From Ulota crispa (lineage: Eukaryota > Streptophyta > Bryopsida > Orthotrichales > Orthotrichaceae): a DNA stretch of 64,000 nucleotides. Numbering within the stretch: position 1 is the stretch's first letter; every line of letters begins with the position of its first letter. Both the position numbers and the translations under genes were made by a program. Below the pieces are notes generated by a model. The model worked only from the letters and a program-made list of their open reading frames with translations. It did not search any database and was not told the DNA's origin. Positions 37,565 to 51,093 of this stretch are shown here, piece after piece. The stretch spans positions 16,508,727 through 16,572,726 of the forward strand of contig OY987245.1 in assembly GCA_963920765.1 (NCBI GenBank), in the 5' to 3' direction.

Positions 37565-38052
37565 TGCACACGCTTTACGTGAGTTGGGCATGTATGGGTA
37601 ATGCAACATCCAACTTTACAAAAAACTTATATCTCAATTCAATTGGTGTAGAATTCAATCTAGATGTATTGAACAAAAAACAATCTCACAATTGGTCTAG
37701 AATCTAACCCTCATACACCATCATTTTGGTGAGACCAAAAATGCCAATGGCATGGCTTCATCACAATGCTACTCTTTAATACTTTGCTAGGAGACGTTTG
37801 GCATTTTATTAAATTTCTAGCACATGGTTGGAAGGCGTTTGATGTTTTATATTTGGAGCATGGCTTATTGTTTCAAATTCCACCAAAGAGTTCTAGAACA
37901 TTTTGGAAAATGATATTGATGGAGGACACTTGGTGTTCTATATCTTGCGCGTCCTTTGTTGCTTCAACTTACAAAAAAAACTTCTAGAAGGTTCTAGAAA
38001 AGAGCGCACTCAAGGAAATCCTCCCACTTAGTGGTATAGATAGATAGATAGT
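37565..38052. mobile_element. Helitron-like repeat, inverted copy
   Basis: Carries the hairpin block CACACGCTTTACGTGAGTTG and the shared TGGGCATGTATGGGTAATGC. It ends in ACTTAGTGGTATAGATAGA, the reverse of the start at 22158. A further partial block with the same GTTCTAGAAGGTTCTAGA motif continues to 38525. Confidence 0.55.
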
Positions 38053-38096
38053 TTTTGGTGTTTCTTCTCCTCTTGAAAAAAGATCAATCAATTTTT

Positions 38097-38200
38097 ATGA
38101 AGGAAGCTCAAGGGTTTGTATGAAGGAAGCTCAAGGGTTTGTATGAAGGAAGCTCAAGGGTTTGTATGAAGGAAGCTCAAGGATTTGAATAAGGGAAGCT
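38097..38200. repeat. 23-bp tandem repeat
   Basis: GAAGGAAGCTCAAGGGTTTG plus TAT is repeated four to five times, lying between two blocks of the Helitron-like repeat. Confidence 0.85.
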
Positions 38201-38529
38201 CAACAACCTTGATGTGAGGTTTCCCAAGGATTGTTGACCTTCCGTAGTTTAAAAGTTCTAGAAGGTTCTAGAGGGCGTGGAGTGAGTGCCTCCCACTTCG
38301 TAGTATAGATGGTTGGAGGGTGTTTGGTGTTTTATATATGGGACATCCTTTACTATTTCAACTTCCACCAAAAAGTTCTACAAAATTTTGGAATGGACAT
38401 GGTTGTAAGACATTTGGTGTTCTATTTCTTGGGCGTCCTTTGTTGCTTCAACTTACAACAAAACATTCTAGAAGGTTCTAGAAAAAGGCACACTTAGGGA
38501 AATCCTCCCACTTAGTAGTATAGATTAAA

Positions 38530-40185
38530 TATTAGGAATGAAACTGGTGGGTTTGATGGTATTTTGGCCCAAAAAAGTTTAGTTGTTATTGCTTGGGGTC
38601 CTTCCAAATTTGAGGTTTTTGAGTTTTGCTTGAGGTCATAAAATTTGGTGGGTTGTTGCTTGAGGTCCTAACAAACCCAACTATTTGGGAATCGGTACTT
38701 TAAAAAAAAATGTTTTGCTATTGTGATGCTACACTATTATTATTTTTTATTTTTTATACAAAACATATGTTATAGTGCTAGATTATTTTTTAAAATAAAT
38801 AAACTAGCTATTAAAATACAACAAGTGGTTATAACATAAATTCATCAAGAAAATTGAAATTTAAAGATATGAGTATGAAGATTATGAATTGCGATCAATC
38901 TAGTTGGCTAATGTCAGTAAAGATACTCAATCTTTTTTGTTTACATAATTTCCATTTAACTACTATTTTATACAAGTTTTATTGAACTCGTTGGCAATTA
39001 TAAAATTTGTTACTAATAAATTTATCAAATAAACGGGATTTTGTAAGGAATCAGCAATGTTAGAAATGTTGCTATGAGATTTATGATTTCAACCATATGA
39101 GCTTATTGTAAAAATGTACAAAAAATAAAGACTTCAATGTTTTGAATCTTGGAAATTGTCAAAAAATAATTTCAATACATATTACAATCCCATGATCAAA
39201 CATCTAGGTATTTTTTATACAATATAAACATATCTTGTTTCACTTAGTTTTGCATTATTTATACTACAACTAAAGTGACTCTTCTTGATGGTCATTAAAA
39301 GGTTTATGATATGCAAAGCATCATATAATTTGAGTTGATAAGTTTTATTAAAAATTTGTTTTGAACTTCAAGTTTTTGACCCTCAAATTTTATCTTTATT
39401 ATGCTTGTTGCAAATATATTTGAGAAATTTTTTATGGTTTTTACATGTACCATCTTGTTATCAAGGATTTCACATGACATAATACCAAATAAATTTAAGC
39501 CATCCAATCAATCAATTGATAGATTCAAGAAAATGAACCAATTACGTATGTCAATTTTTAATTTTCAAAAGTTTGAGTTTTTTTGTAATCAAGCATATTC
39601 CAAAATTGTCATAACCAAATTTTTATGTATTGAAATACCTCTTCACATGCAATATTTGATTCAAATAATTTAGAAGATTTTGAAGCATCACAATACTCAT
39701 AAAATCGAAATGAAGTCTATTTTTGTTATATGTTAATATATTTTGAATTGTAGATTATAATTCCATGGCATGTGTGTAGCTATAATTATAATTATCTATT
39801 GTATAAGAAATAATATTGACGGTATAGAAAATAGTAATGGATTTCTAAAGAACAAATAAATAAAAAATAAAGTATTAATAATAGTATAGGATGGCCTTTT
39901 CCTTTGACCAAGAAAAAATAAACTGAAGCTCAAGCAAAAGAAAATCTTGTTGTGAAGTCCAAACCTAATACTAAACCCTAAAAAAAAGCAAAGATTATAT
40001 AATCAATTCTTTGAAATCCTTAAACCTTTTAGCTATTAATTTAAAATTGCTACTTAACAAACTAAGTTGTAGTTAATACATACTAGGATGAGTTGTTGAT
40101 TTCGCATTATAAATATTTTGACATTTTAGACTTTTATTTATTTTGTGATAGTTGTTGAGGTGATAAAAGCCAACATTACCAATTC
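38530..40185. other. AT-rich intergenic, upstream of the lipase gene
   Basis: No gene or clear repeat unit. The last few hundred bases should hold the lipase promoter, but no motif stands out. Confidence 0.4.
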
Positions 40186-43100
40186 ATGGAAATCTCTCAA
40201 ATCAATCAACTTAAACTTCCAAAAATAGTATTTCCTATTAAATCAGCCATTAATTTGGGGAAATCATCAATGGCCACGGCTGCTGTGGCAGGTGCTGCAG
40301 GTGCAGCTGTTGTTATGTATTATACAGGTTTTTTAAATAGTATCTTAACTTTTTCTAACTTTTTTTTTGCATTGTATGTTTCGTAATCATTTCTACATTT
40401 TAATATAAGCCAGTAAAGCATATGATAGTCAAACATTGACCGTTAGGTCATATGAATCAATACTGATTCAACAAAATGCTTTGTTCGAGTTGGGTTTTTA
40501 GATTGAAGTTGAAGTCAACCTCCTTTTTTAACAAATCAGTATACTTATTTGGAAACGTGTCTAGGTTGTGAATTGCAAATGTTTATAAATATTATTAAAT
40601 GACTCAATTCTAATATTTGTAATTGTTGTGAACTAATTGTTTATGACACATTTTTCTTTTGTTTAATATACATTTTTGTTCTAGTGAAATTTATGAATAG
40701 TAACATGAATGACAATTTATGTAATGGATTTATAGGATGGGGCATACCTTGGGGAATTTTTAAAGCTAGAAGCTACAATGCATTGGACGAAGGTATTTTA
40801 GAAGAAGGAGAAGGGGATTTATTTGTAGGAGGGATTGCACAAGATGTAGGCAAACGACACATTGTTGTGCCTATAATTGCACGAGCCCCTTCTACATGGT
40901 TTGAGTCTTTGTCTACAATTTCAGAAACATTGAGATTCACCTACTCTGAAACTCTTGGGAAATGGCCTATTGGAGACCTTGCATTTGGAATCAATTACCT
41001 TTTGAGGCGTCAGGTAACCTTTACTCTTTACTTGATCAACTTGAAAACATAAAACTATTAATTTTGGTTTTAATTTTAAGATAATCGCCCCTTGGGAAAA
41101 TTTGATGGATACCCTTAAAGTTTGCAATATTTGCACAAATGCCCTTGGTTTTTCAGAAATTACACAAATACCGTAGGACCATGATTTTCATGCACTTGCT
41201 CTATTGTGTGTGCCACAATTTCCTTTTGCTTGCTTGATGCTACAAGAAAGAAGTGGCTTGCACACAAAGGGAGAGGAATTGGCGTGCACAACAAAACAAA
41301 CACCTAAAAAGTACAATCCAAGGATATTTGTGCAATTTCTGAAAAACAAGAGACATTCATACAAATATTGCAAACTTCAAGGGCATCCATCAAAATTTCC
41401 CTAAAAGTTACACCCAATTAAACTTTAGGATAGATTTCTAAAATTCAATTCTAAAGTAAAATGATTTGTAATAGTCTAGATTTATTATTATTAATTATTA
41501 TTCTTTTTGTTGTTGTTGTGAATAGGGGAATGAGCATGTTGCGGAAGCATTTATAAATGAAGATTCTCAATTAATCAATGGACTTCATATTTTGAATGAC
41601 TTGCGTGAATATCTAAGGGTATTGCTTATGTGTATGCATTTTTCAAAAAAGCCTTTTCCCAATTTTCTGGAAGCTATTGGTTTTAAAGGTGACCAAGTTT
41701 TGCATGAAGAAGGCAAAGCTGGAGTAAGAAATCTGTGATTGTATGTTGAATTTCTTATTCTTGAACTTCTTTTTTTTACATATTTCTAACATATTCTCAA
41801 ATTTAGTTAAGATACTCACGACTATGTTAAATTATTAAAAACATTAAGTGAGTAGAATTAACATCATTTATGTATTCATTAATTGAAAAGATCATTCTTA
41901 GAGCATGACACTTATTACCAATTAAATTGCCAAAATAAGAATTACTAAAGCACAATACATACATCAATTAGCTCAAAAGCAAATCCATTAGTAAGAAGAA
42001 CAAAAACCTCAATATTTATCTTGGTGGTCTTAGATTTTTAATAACTTTTTTTTATGGCGGAGCAATAGGCCAACCACTCAATTTGGGAGTTATTGGTTAT
42101 AAATCTCATGCACCGTATGTGATATAGAATATTGTTTATGTAGAAACTTGGTTTTATTTTTATTTTTTAACTTATTCAAATATTTCATACAAAATCAAAT
42201 AGAAAACCAAATAATTCTTAATATTTCTTAAAGTAATAGTATTTTATAAAGTGTATTGGTTATGTAAAGTCATTGCCTTTTATTAATATAGATTGTAAAT
42301 GTGGCCAGATCTTAAAACCAGCATTTACGGTTCTCCTTGACCATGAGCACAAGTGTATATTGCTCTTGATACGAGGAACCCACAGTGTAAAAGACACTTT
42401 GACTTCTTTGACGGGTATGTTTTATACAATTTCTTTACAAAACTCCAAAAAAGAAGGACTTACTATATGATTTATTCTAAAGTTTCATGCTACATATTTT
42501 GTGTGTTTTTACATATTGTTTTTTATTTTTGTTTTTGTCATCTTTGTATTTACAAATAATATTGAATCAAAATAGGTGTTCATTAGGTGCGGTAGTTCCA
42601 TTTCATCATACAATCTTTGGAAAAGATGGTGTGAGCAAATTGATATTAGGATATGCACATTGCGGTATGGTAGCTGCAGCACGATGGATTGCTGTTAAAG
42701 CAACAAAAAGGATCACGGAATCTTTAAGAGAATACCCCACCTATCAACTCAAAGTGCAATTTCTTCTTTTTGGAATTATCATCATTCATGTGTTTGTTTA
42801 ATTAACAAAATATTAATATCAATATCAATCTAAAGGCATGTCATTTCCAACTTTTTAGAAATACCAAAAACCTAATTAAAATTTTGAGATAATGTTGCAA
42901 AAAGGGGGGATATTGAAAAATTCTTGATACTTGGATTTATAATAAAGCAACATTGTCATTTCATTTTTGCCAAAATTTTGCAAATGATAGAAATGATGCA
43001 AGGGTTGTTTATTTCCTAATATAACAATGTCTAGATAAGGTCAATGCCTTGAGCAAGAAAAAAAACATTGACCATATTCAAGTATTGACTATAAACAAAC

Positions 43101-46100
43101 ACTCCATTTAATCCGGCCCAATACACAAAATAAAATAATGCTTTCTTGACACTATCCAAATATTTCCCTTGTCCAAGCATCAATGTACCACTTTTGGATA
43201 TGATGTGCTCTTTCCATTCATTCAGATTGTTGGCCATTCGTTAGGAGGTGGAACTGCAGCATTGTTGTCTTATATTTTGCAAGAGCAAAATGTGTGTACC
43301 TCACTTTGTTGTGTATGTTTTGGACCTGGTATGAAAGTATTAGTGTATTTTATATTTTATGAAATATAACATAAGCCAAATCAAGAATCTTTAAAAGAAA
43401 ATAACTTTTTTGATTTACATGCTTGTTATGCATTTAATGTGTTTTAATCAAAATTTAAACCCCTAATTATTAGTAAAATAAGTATGTCTTGCAAACGCTT
43501 TGCAGAGTGTTTTTCTTAATAAAGTATTATATCATGAGACACATTCAACCCACGTTTTATAATCATACTACTAAAATCACAATGCTCTTTGTAATACCTC
43601 ATCTGATTTTTACTAATATCACATCTTGATCTCTCTAGTATCACATTTCTAATCTTTGTGATATTATTACATAAATACAATTTAAAAACTTACTAAAACT
43701 TTTACTTTGCATTCTATCTAACATATGAAATCATAATAAAACCCATTTGATGAATGAGTAACTTAGCAAACTCTAACCGCTAGTATAAATATAAAAATCT
43801 AAATATACAAAAATATAAGTTTTTCTTGTGTTTTCCAAATTGTCAATTACTTGAAACACAGCCGCATGTATGACAAGAGAATTAGCTGAATCCGGCAGCG
43901 AATTCGTAATCACAATCATCAATGAAAGTGACCTTGTTCCTTGCTTTTCAAGTGGCTCGCTAGACGACCTACGAGCTGAGGTATGCAGATGGCATTATTT
44001 ACAGAATTTTAATGCAAGTAAGTTCACAGCAGTGTTTTTTTTTTGGCCTCATGAGGCCCTCTTGTCAGAAATTGGATCAATGCTCTTCTCTCTCTCAAAA
44101 TTTTTCATTCTTGAGATGGCATGTGGCATCTGGTAGGTGAAAAAAAACACTGGTTCACAAATTTTAGAAAGTTTTAAATTAGGATAATGCTCAACAAAGA
44201 GGCTTGGGGTTAGAGCATCCACACAATTAAGGTAGGAGGTTCATAAATGGAGCATATAAGGGCTGAAACCGAATTTTGGGTAGGTGAAACTTCTTGAAAT
44301 ATTTTCTCAGTAAATTTTCCTTGAAAGACAAGAAGAATTGGCATCTAACCCAAGTTGTTTCATATTTTTTGAATTTTGTGGAATTAGTTATGATATTTTG
44401 GAGTGGAAAAGGCCATAGGGCTCAAAAATGGAGCACCTCCTCAAATGTACACCACATGTACATTGTTGAATGGCTATGAAAACAACATGTACAAATGTAG
44501 TACATTTGAGGAGGTGCTACATTTTAGAGCATGCTCCAAATTAGAGCCTCCTACCTTACATGCTCGGGGTTTGACACATGCAATATTTGGATGATAAGTG
44601 TTCAAGTACTCAAACTAAGCGTGTCATGCACTGGCTCTTCAAATCCATATTCATCCTAAGTTTGGTGAGCTTCATCCTATACTTCACATGATGATTGGTC
44701 AATTGGTTGTTTGTGGGGCACACTTGAAGAGCAAGGTTGGGGTACAAAAAATTTGAGGACTTTTCAAAAGCAAATGTAAACACTTGACAAGTCAATGATT
44801 GTTGATAAGGGGTGCAAATGCTCTTAGATATCATGTTGTTTTGTGGGGATAGGTGGAAAATTTTGAGCTAATTGTAAAGAGTTTAAATATTTACCTATTA
44901 AGAAATTGAATTTGGGAAATTTAAACTCACATTTGGATTAGGAAACCCTCGTTTAGCTTGGAACTATAAAGAAGAACAAACTTGACCAACTCCAACATAA
45001 AGGACAGATAATTAGATTTACCCTTGTTGAAAAAAAAGCTGAGATTTTCCACCTTGGCTCCACAAAAGGGCGTGCCATCTAACCTCCAACCAACAAAGAG
45101 GGCATTATTCAAAAAGGGCTAACAAAGAGGGTAAAGCTTGATTAACAAGGAAGCTCTGTTTTTTTGTGTAATATCCAATGAGTCATTACATGACATAAAC
45201 CACAAGATGGTGGGAAAAGAAATTTGGGTTATTGATGAACAAAAGTTCGTGTCGCATTTTTGCTGGTGTTCATGGATGAAACAGACGTCTCTGTTGGTGT
45301 TTGTGGATGAAAAATGTAGAATGCTTGGTTAACTCTCCTCAAAGCCTTGGCTTTGTAGAATAATCCGCGCTACAGATGAATGTAAAAATCCCATCTCCAG
45401 TGGTTTACATAAACAATTTCTAATATCATTTTGTTTTAATCTTAAACCCCAAAGCCGACGTTTTTGGCTATTGGATGACAAAAAACCATTTTGTAGGATG
45501 AAAAAGTCATTTCATTAATTTTTTTTATTAAAGTGAACATGGATACATGGTCTATCGTGGAAGAAAAAAAAACAACCTGATTGAATGCACTTGTATTTTT
45601 TACATTGCCCAAATTCTAAGTAGATTCACAAACACGATGTTAAGTTCCATGGTACCCCCATCTTGCAACCATGGTACCCCCATCTTGCAATTTTCACAAG
45701 GACAACATACAATGTTAACTACAATATTAAAATGTGTGAGCACTTGCTACACCATTATAGTGAACAATAACAATGGCTAGCCCAACATTTAGGGATTAAA
45801 AATTAATTCATATATATATATATATATATATGTATACACACACATGTATACATATTAAAATACTAGCGGTTGACATTTGGTACGCTATGCATTCACCATT
45901 ATAATTTATTAAGATTTTCATTTGCTAGATAGAATACAAAGTAAAAATTTCAGTAAGTGGTTAAATTGTATCTATTTGATGATATCACAAAGAGTGTAGA
46001 TATGGTATTATAGAGGTCACTATGATTTTAGTGGTACAACTAGCTTGTTGATGCTTGATACTCTACGCATTCACCATTAGAATTTATGCTATAAATGTTT

Positions 46101-49100
46101 CAAATCATTTAATAGTAGCAATAGAAAAGTGAAATCATGAAAGATCAAAGCTTCCCAAAGTCACAAAATTTAAACAATAAAAGAAGTATGAATCAAAGAG
46201 AAACCATAAAACAATAACCTCCTTAATATCACTTTCAGCACCCTCTTTAATCACCTCAACTTCAATGGCTATCTCCTAGTTTTTTATAATATCATAGTGA
46301 TTGGAAATGCGACATTACAAAAGTCACTTTGATTTTACTAGTATGATTGTTTGGTTGAGTTAGGTGACGGCATCAGCTTGGGTGAATGATATTCGGGAGC
46401 AAATCGAGCGCACTCGTATTTTGAGAACCATGTTTCAGTCGGCATCTGCGTTGAGGTGTCGCTTGCAAACCATTGCCAGTATTTCTCGAGCATCAGTTCC
46501 GGCATCATCGATGATGGTTTCCAAAGCGGCGCAAACAGGCATGGCTGGAGTTGGTGCTATTTGGAAGCCTGTTTCCAATGGTACTCGGGTAAATCATAAA
46601 AAAACATATTTATTGTATGTAAACATATTGTCACAAAATTGATTTCTAAACAAGAGGAATCAAAGAGTGATCTTCTCCTTTCCTATTCAATTTTAGTTAG
46701 GATATTTTATGTTTTTTTATTTTTTAACTTATGTAATTTAGGGGTGGTTCACACTATGTCCCAAGTTCCATCTTTGCATGTTCCACCTCAACACTAGATC
46801 CCAATGTCATTAGGTGATTAAGCTTAAAAAGAAGTATTACATAATGTTGTGAATATTTTATTTTGTATTTTATGCAAAAATATTGGTGGGATTTGGGCCT
46901 AAAAGTTGAGTCAAGCAATGTAGTTGACCTAAACTTTGAGTGAAGTCCCACCTTCTTTGGCGCCAAACCTTCCAAAAAGTGTTGCCATATAGGCAAAATG
47001 TAGTGAGGTGAGACGCAGGACTTGGGACTTGCTGGAGGTTGCCAAGTTCTAATTTTTGGCTTTCAACCAATTGGATTTTGTTGTTTCAACAAGACGTGGG
47101 GACATGGAATGGAGTATGAATTGCCCCTTCATAGAATAATTATGCATCTTCTTCACTAGATTATCTGACATTGGTCATGGATATTGTGTCACTAAAATTC
47201 TTATGAACCTCACACCTCCATTGTTTTTGTGTGAGCAAAGTTGGGGTTCTCTCTCTTCGGTAAATTTTTATGATCAAAGATGTAGGTTTCCAAACAAAAG
47301 CTCTTCAAGTGGGGTATTGCAAGCAGGGAATACTATATCGTGAGCAAGGATCCATGGATTGTGAGCCGTGAGCCTAGATTTTTTGTCAAAACACTTAATG
47401 TCACCTATAACTACATACATAGGGCCATGTAATTGAGCATTTTAAATTTTTATCTTTTGACAAAATTTGCCGTTTGTTTAGATTTTCCATTAATTTTAAG
47501 CTCAAAATGGGTTATTGCTCACCAAATCTTGGCTCACTGCTTAGAGGCTCACCTCTTTACGCTCACAAAATAGTGTCATCCTCATTTTTTCTCAATTAGT
47601 TGTCATAAAAATTGGATTGGTCAGTTCAACCCCATACACAAACATACCCCACAAATCTCCTCTCTCTTGAGAGGAAAGTTGCTAAACTCTTCAAGTGGGG
47701 TTTCTATGGGCAGGATTTGCAACATGTTTCTTTTGTTTCTTTATCAAATACATGATTGTTTCAAACCTCCTTTTGTAGGGTATTGTAAAGCAAGCCATAG
47801 CTGCTGTTCGGAGACCCTCTTTGATGAATTGGCCGTTTTCAAAATCTTGCCCTCCAAATATTTACATGTCAGCATTTGGAACTCAAACTCTTGATATTCT
47901 TGAAACACCCAACGATACAAAAACAAGCAGTTCAAGCCCAACTCTTGAACAAGAGACTAATACTTTCATCATAACTAAAGTTACAACTACGCAAGAAGAA
48001 AAGGATTCATTGCCATCTTCTTCAAAACAAAGTTTTCAACTTGAAAACATTTCAAATGAATCCTCACGTAATGACAAAACAACTTATTACTCACAATATA
48101 AGAAGATGTTTTTAAGATTTTTTAAGGTTTCTTGATGGATTTGTACATGTTAAAGTATCAGTCTAATTATTCTTTGCTCTGATTAGTTCTACTGATGGTT
48201 TTCAACAGAAGAATATTTAAAGGATATTCTCAACCGTGGATTTGATTTATCCAATATTGTAATGGATGATGAAAGCATGCAAGAACTACCACTACTTTTA
48301 AATGAAATGGGAGATATCAATGAATCCATTACACAATTAGAGGTTCAAGATGAATTAGAACAATTTGAAGAGACTAATAGTCCTAATTCTGGAATGGAAG
48401 AAATTGGAGAAGACTTACTATGGCAACAAGTAGCTGAAGAACTTGAACGTCAGCAAAATATGGCCAAAGTTGAAACACAACAAGTGCGTGAAGAAGAAGC
48501 CATAATGGCTAAAGAAATCATCAAAGAAGAAGAAAACGTAGTCTCTGCTGTAGCTATTGAGATTGGAAAGGTAACGTAAATCTACGTTTATCTTAAATTT
48601 TCATCAGTAAATGTTATTTTTTAATTGAATCCAGACTACTTATGTAATTTTGGACAATCTTTGTCAAGCACCAAGATCTCCCAATATTGAGCAACAAGGA
48701 TCTCCTAATATTTTGCACAAATCTCCCAATATTTTACGTAGATCACCCCATGTTTTGCAAAAATCCCCCACTTTTTTGAGTAGATCTCTATTTTTATTTG
48801 GAATTGTCATTTTCGCACTGTGGGTGCTTATATAGCATTTAGCAAAAAAAATAGTATGATATATATAATCTAAGTCTCAATAAGAAAAACAGAAAAAGTT
48901 GAGGTTTTGTAAACTTTGAACTTTTGTTTATTTTTTGTTTTATTTTAAGAGGAATTGGTGTTTGAAATATAAAAGTGATTCATTGTTATAGGAAAAAGCC
49001 AAATCAGCTGTTAGAATAGATAGTATGAAACATTTTTTTCCACCTGGGCGGATTATGCATTTGGTTGGCCCTCGACCAATTAAGTTGGAGAATCAAGCCC

Positions 49101-49342
49101 AAGATTTTGAGCCTCAAGAACAACAAATAGGCTTATATCTAACAAAGAGAAATTTGTATGGAAAAATCCGGTTATCGAGAACAATGGTTCATGATCATTA
49201 CATGCCAACATATAAGCAAATGATAGAAGCCATGATTGAACAATTCGAAACACAGATTATTGCTAAATGTGACGTGGAAAATACTGAGAGCCACTCATGT
49301 GCTAACACTTTGAATGAAGTTGGTACCTCTGGTGAATTGTAA
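40186..49342 (+). CDS. Class-3 lipase (mono/diacylglycerol lipase-like, membrane-anchored)
   Basis: Eleven exons close in phase: 40186-40327, 40685-41013, 41526-41723, 42309-42414, 42587-42753, 43226-43328, 43862-43980, 46364-46588, 47779-48067 (donor uncertain), 48209-48570 and 48992-49342, about 796 aa. An N-terminal membrane segment is ATAAVAGAAGAAVVMYYTGF. The lipase-3 fold follows: KPAFTVLLDHEHKCILLLIR, GTHSVKDTL, then the nucleophile elbow IVGHSLGGGTAALLSY with Ser in GHSLG. ESDLVPCFSSGSLDDLRAEV supplies the conserved Asp. The C-terminal part (PPGRIMHLVGPRP, RLSRTMVHDHYMPTYKQMIE) matches Arabidopsis At3g14075/At4g16070-type lipases. It would hydrolyse acylglycerols at a membrane. Exons are AT-rich compared with neighbouring genes. 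Introns hold several MITEs, and there is an alternative last exon at 48635-48835. Confidence 0.88.
41094..41401. mobile_element. Fold-back MITE, family A, copy 4, in lipase intron
   Basis: GGGAAAATTTGATGGATACC and GGGCATCCATCAAAATTTCCC ends. The inner spacer is diverged. No convincing 9-bp duplication remains. Confidence 0.75.
44211..44825. mobile_element. TTAGAGCATC-ended element with nested family C MITE
   Basis: The left end TTAGAGCATCCACACAATT and right end GGTGCAAATGCTCTTAGATA are the same terminal type as the 12.2-17 kb chain. Within it, 44230-44556 is a family C MITE. It lies in the 2.4 kb intron of the lipase gene. Confidence 0.55.
44230..44556. mobile_element. TA-flanked MITE family C, copy 2
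   Basis: AGGTAGGAGGTTCATAAATG at the left and AGAGCCTCCTACCT at the right, flanked by TA on both sides. The interior has its own inverted repeat (GGAGCACCTCCTCAAATGTA and its mirror). Confidence 0.7.
45442..45799. mobile_element. TTAA-bounded MITE in lipase intron
   Basis: TTAAACCCCAAAGCCGACG at the left and GCCCAACATTTAGGGATTAA at the right. Followed by an (AT)n/(CA)n microsatellite at 45811-45850. Confidence 0.6.
47324..47585. mobile_element. MITE family G, copy 2, in lipase intron
   Basis: GGGAATACTATATCGTGAGC at the left, CGCTCACAAAATAGTGTCAT at the right. The interior is shared with 19187-19440. Confidence 0.7.
48635..48835 (+). CDS. Candidate alternative last exon of the lipase gene (tail anchor)
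   Basis: After the donor at 48570 (phase 0), an acceptor TCCAG at 48630-48634 opens 66 codons in phase 0 with their own stop. The segment carries a repeated SPNIL(H/R)(K/R) motif: SPNIEQQG, SPNILHK, SPNILRR, SPHVLQK and SPTFLSRS. It ends in a hydrophobic stretch FLFGIVIFALWVLI directly before the stop. Used instead of 48992-49342, it would give the lipase a C-terminal membrane anchor. It is inferred from phase and composition only. Confidence 0.4.
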   Translation, partial: TTYVILDNLCQAPRSPNIEQQGSPNILHKSPNILRRSPHVLQKSPTFLSRSLFLFGIVIFALWVLI

Positions 49343-49460
49343 AGTGTTGAAAAACAATTTGTGTTTATAAATCAAAGGTGAATTTGGTAAAGAAATTTTG
49401 GTAGGTTATTATATCTACATTATAAAACGTGGGTTCTCAAGCAATATTCAAAATCCTCTA

Positions 49461-49635
49461 TTAACCCCTAGACTTTCTAAGGGGATAGTAGATGCAGTGT
49501 TGTATATTTGGTATTTTCTACTAACAAGAAGTTCTGATTTGGGATTTAAGTAAAGGTGTGGATCCATTCCAAATACAAGAAAAATATCTTGTAATACACC
49601 AGTAGCAAAGGCACTTTTAGACATGTAGGGGTTAA
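49461..49635. mobile_element. TTAA-bounded MITE, 175 bp
   Basis: TTAACCCCTAGACTTTCTAA at the left and TTAGACATGTAGGGGTTAA at the right. The same family as 6579-6804 by interior sequence. Confidence 0.65.
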
Positions 49636-50536
49636 AATCACAAGTTCAAAATTCTCTATTATAAAATATTGTGTGTCAAGCATTGGATGTTTGTCCATCA
49701 CCCAAAATTTGTCAAAATTTGAAATTCATGAGGAGGTAGGCAAGGAAGGGAGGACAAAAAATCATACTTTTTTGCTAACAAGGCATACTAGCTAGTAGGA
49801 CATGATCAGCATGTAATTCCTTTGTCTCAAAATCATTGTCCACATTATATCTTGAACTTTCTTTCATTAGTTTAAAGTATGTTGTATGAAAGCTTTCTTT
49901 CTACAATTCAAAAATTAAACCGGCAAACTTAGGATATTTAAGGAAAATTTTGGATTTATAGATTATCATACTCCTTTTTAGCACCTCACTTTTGGTCAAA
50001 TTTGATGATTGCACAATTGAATCTAAATCTCACTTCTAAAATGGCTTGTAGTTGAATCCTCTTCAAGACCTATGTTTATATTTTTAACTTGTGTAGCAAT
50101 GAATTCTAAATGCTTTTGGTGATATATCTTAGCAACAATCCTAAACAACTATTCATAATAAAGGTATTGTTAACGTTGGATAATTATCAACATAAACAAT
50201 CTTCAAAGCACATGTCTAGTAATTATTTATTTGTCAAATGTCAACCTAGAGGTACAACAAATGAAAACAACCCAATAAGTATGCAAATATGCATAGGAAG
50301 GAAATCTCACAAATAAGTTCTTGGTAGGGTTGTTTAGATATGACACACTCATGTATATATGTAAAGATTTGACTGCATAATTTTAATGTGTTTTGGAGGC
50401 AACTTATGTTAGACAAAGGCCTTACACAAAAAATTAGATCTTTTTGAAAACAAAGAAATAGCTTTGAGGGAATTTTGATGTAAGATCCCATTGTTGTGGA
50501 CCTTTTGTAAGTCAAGTAATGAGCTAAGCCAAACTA
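49636..50536. other. AT-rich intergenic sequence
   Basis: Nothing recognisable; no supported gene. Confidence 0.4.
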
Positions 50537-51093
50537 AGGTAGGAGCACCCATAAGTGTCAAACTAAGGGTTTTCAACATGATGAATATCAATAAACAACT
50601 AGCAAATTATAGGGTCTTATTATGAACATAAAAGTATTGAGTTTGCACTTTTGAATGTATTATTTGGATACTGTGAGAATAAGTTATGAATTTTTAAAGA
50701 GCAAATTGCCATTGCACACATAACCACTTTCAAGATTTCATGTTCACATGTTGTACAATAGCCTCAAATAAAGATTGCCGGTCTCTGTTTGTTCACATAG
50801 AGGTGATGTCATGTTGGGATATGAAACTAAGGTCAATTGGGCTTTTCTGGTTTTGAGTTTTTTTTAATTCATTCTTAACCCCAATCCAACCAAGCATACC
50901 AAAATGCAATTCCAACAAACTAAAATCCAAATTTTGATAAATTTGTTTGTGTCACAAATCATGGTTTTACATGGTTTTATAAGAAAATTGATTGAAAAAC
51001 ATTAATCATGAATTTTGGAGATTTGGTTGCATGGGTATATAGGTAACATCCATATGCACATTCATACTTATCTTTCATGCTAAAAAAATCCCC

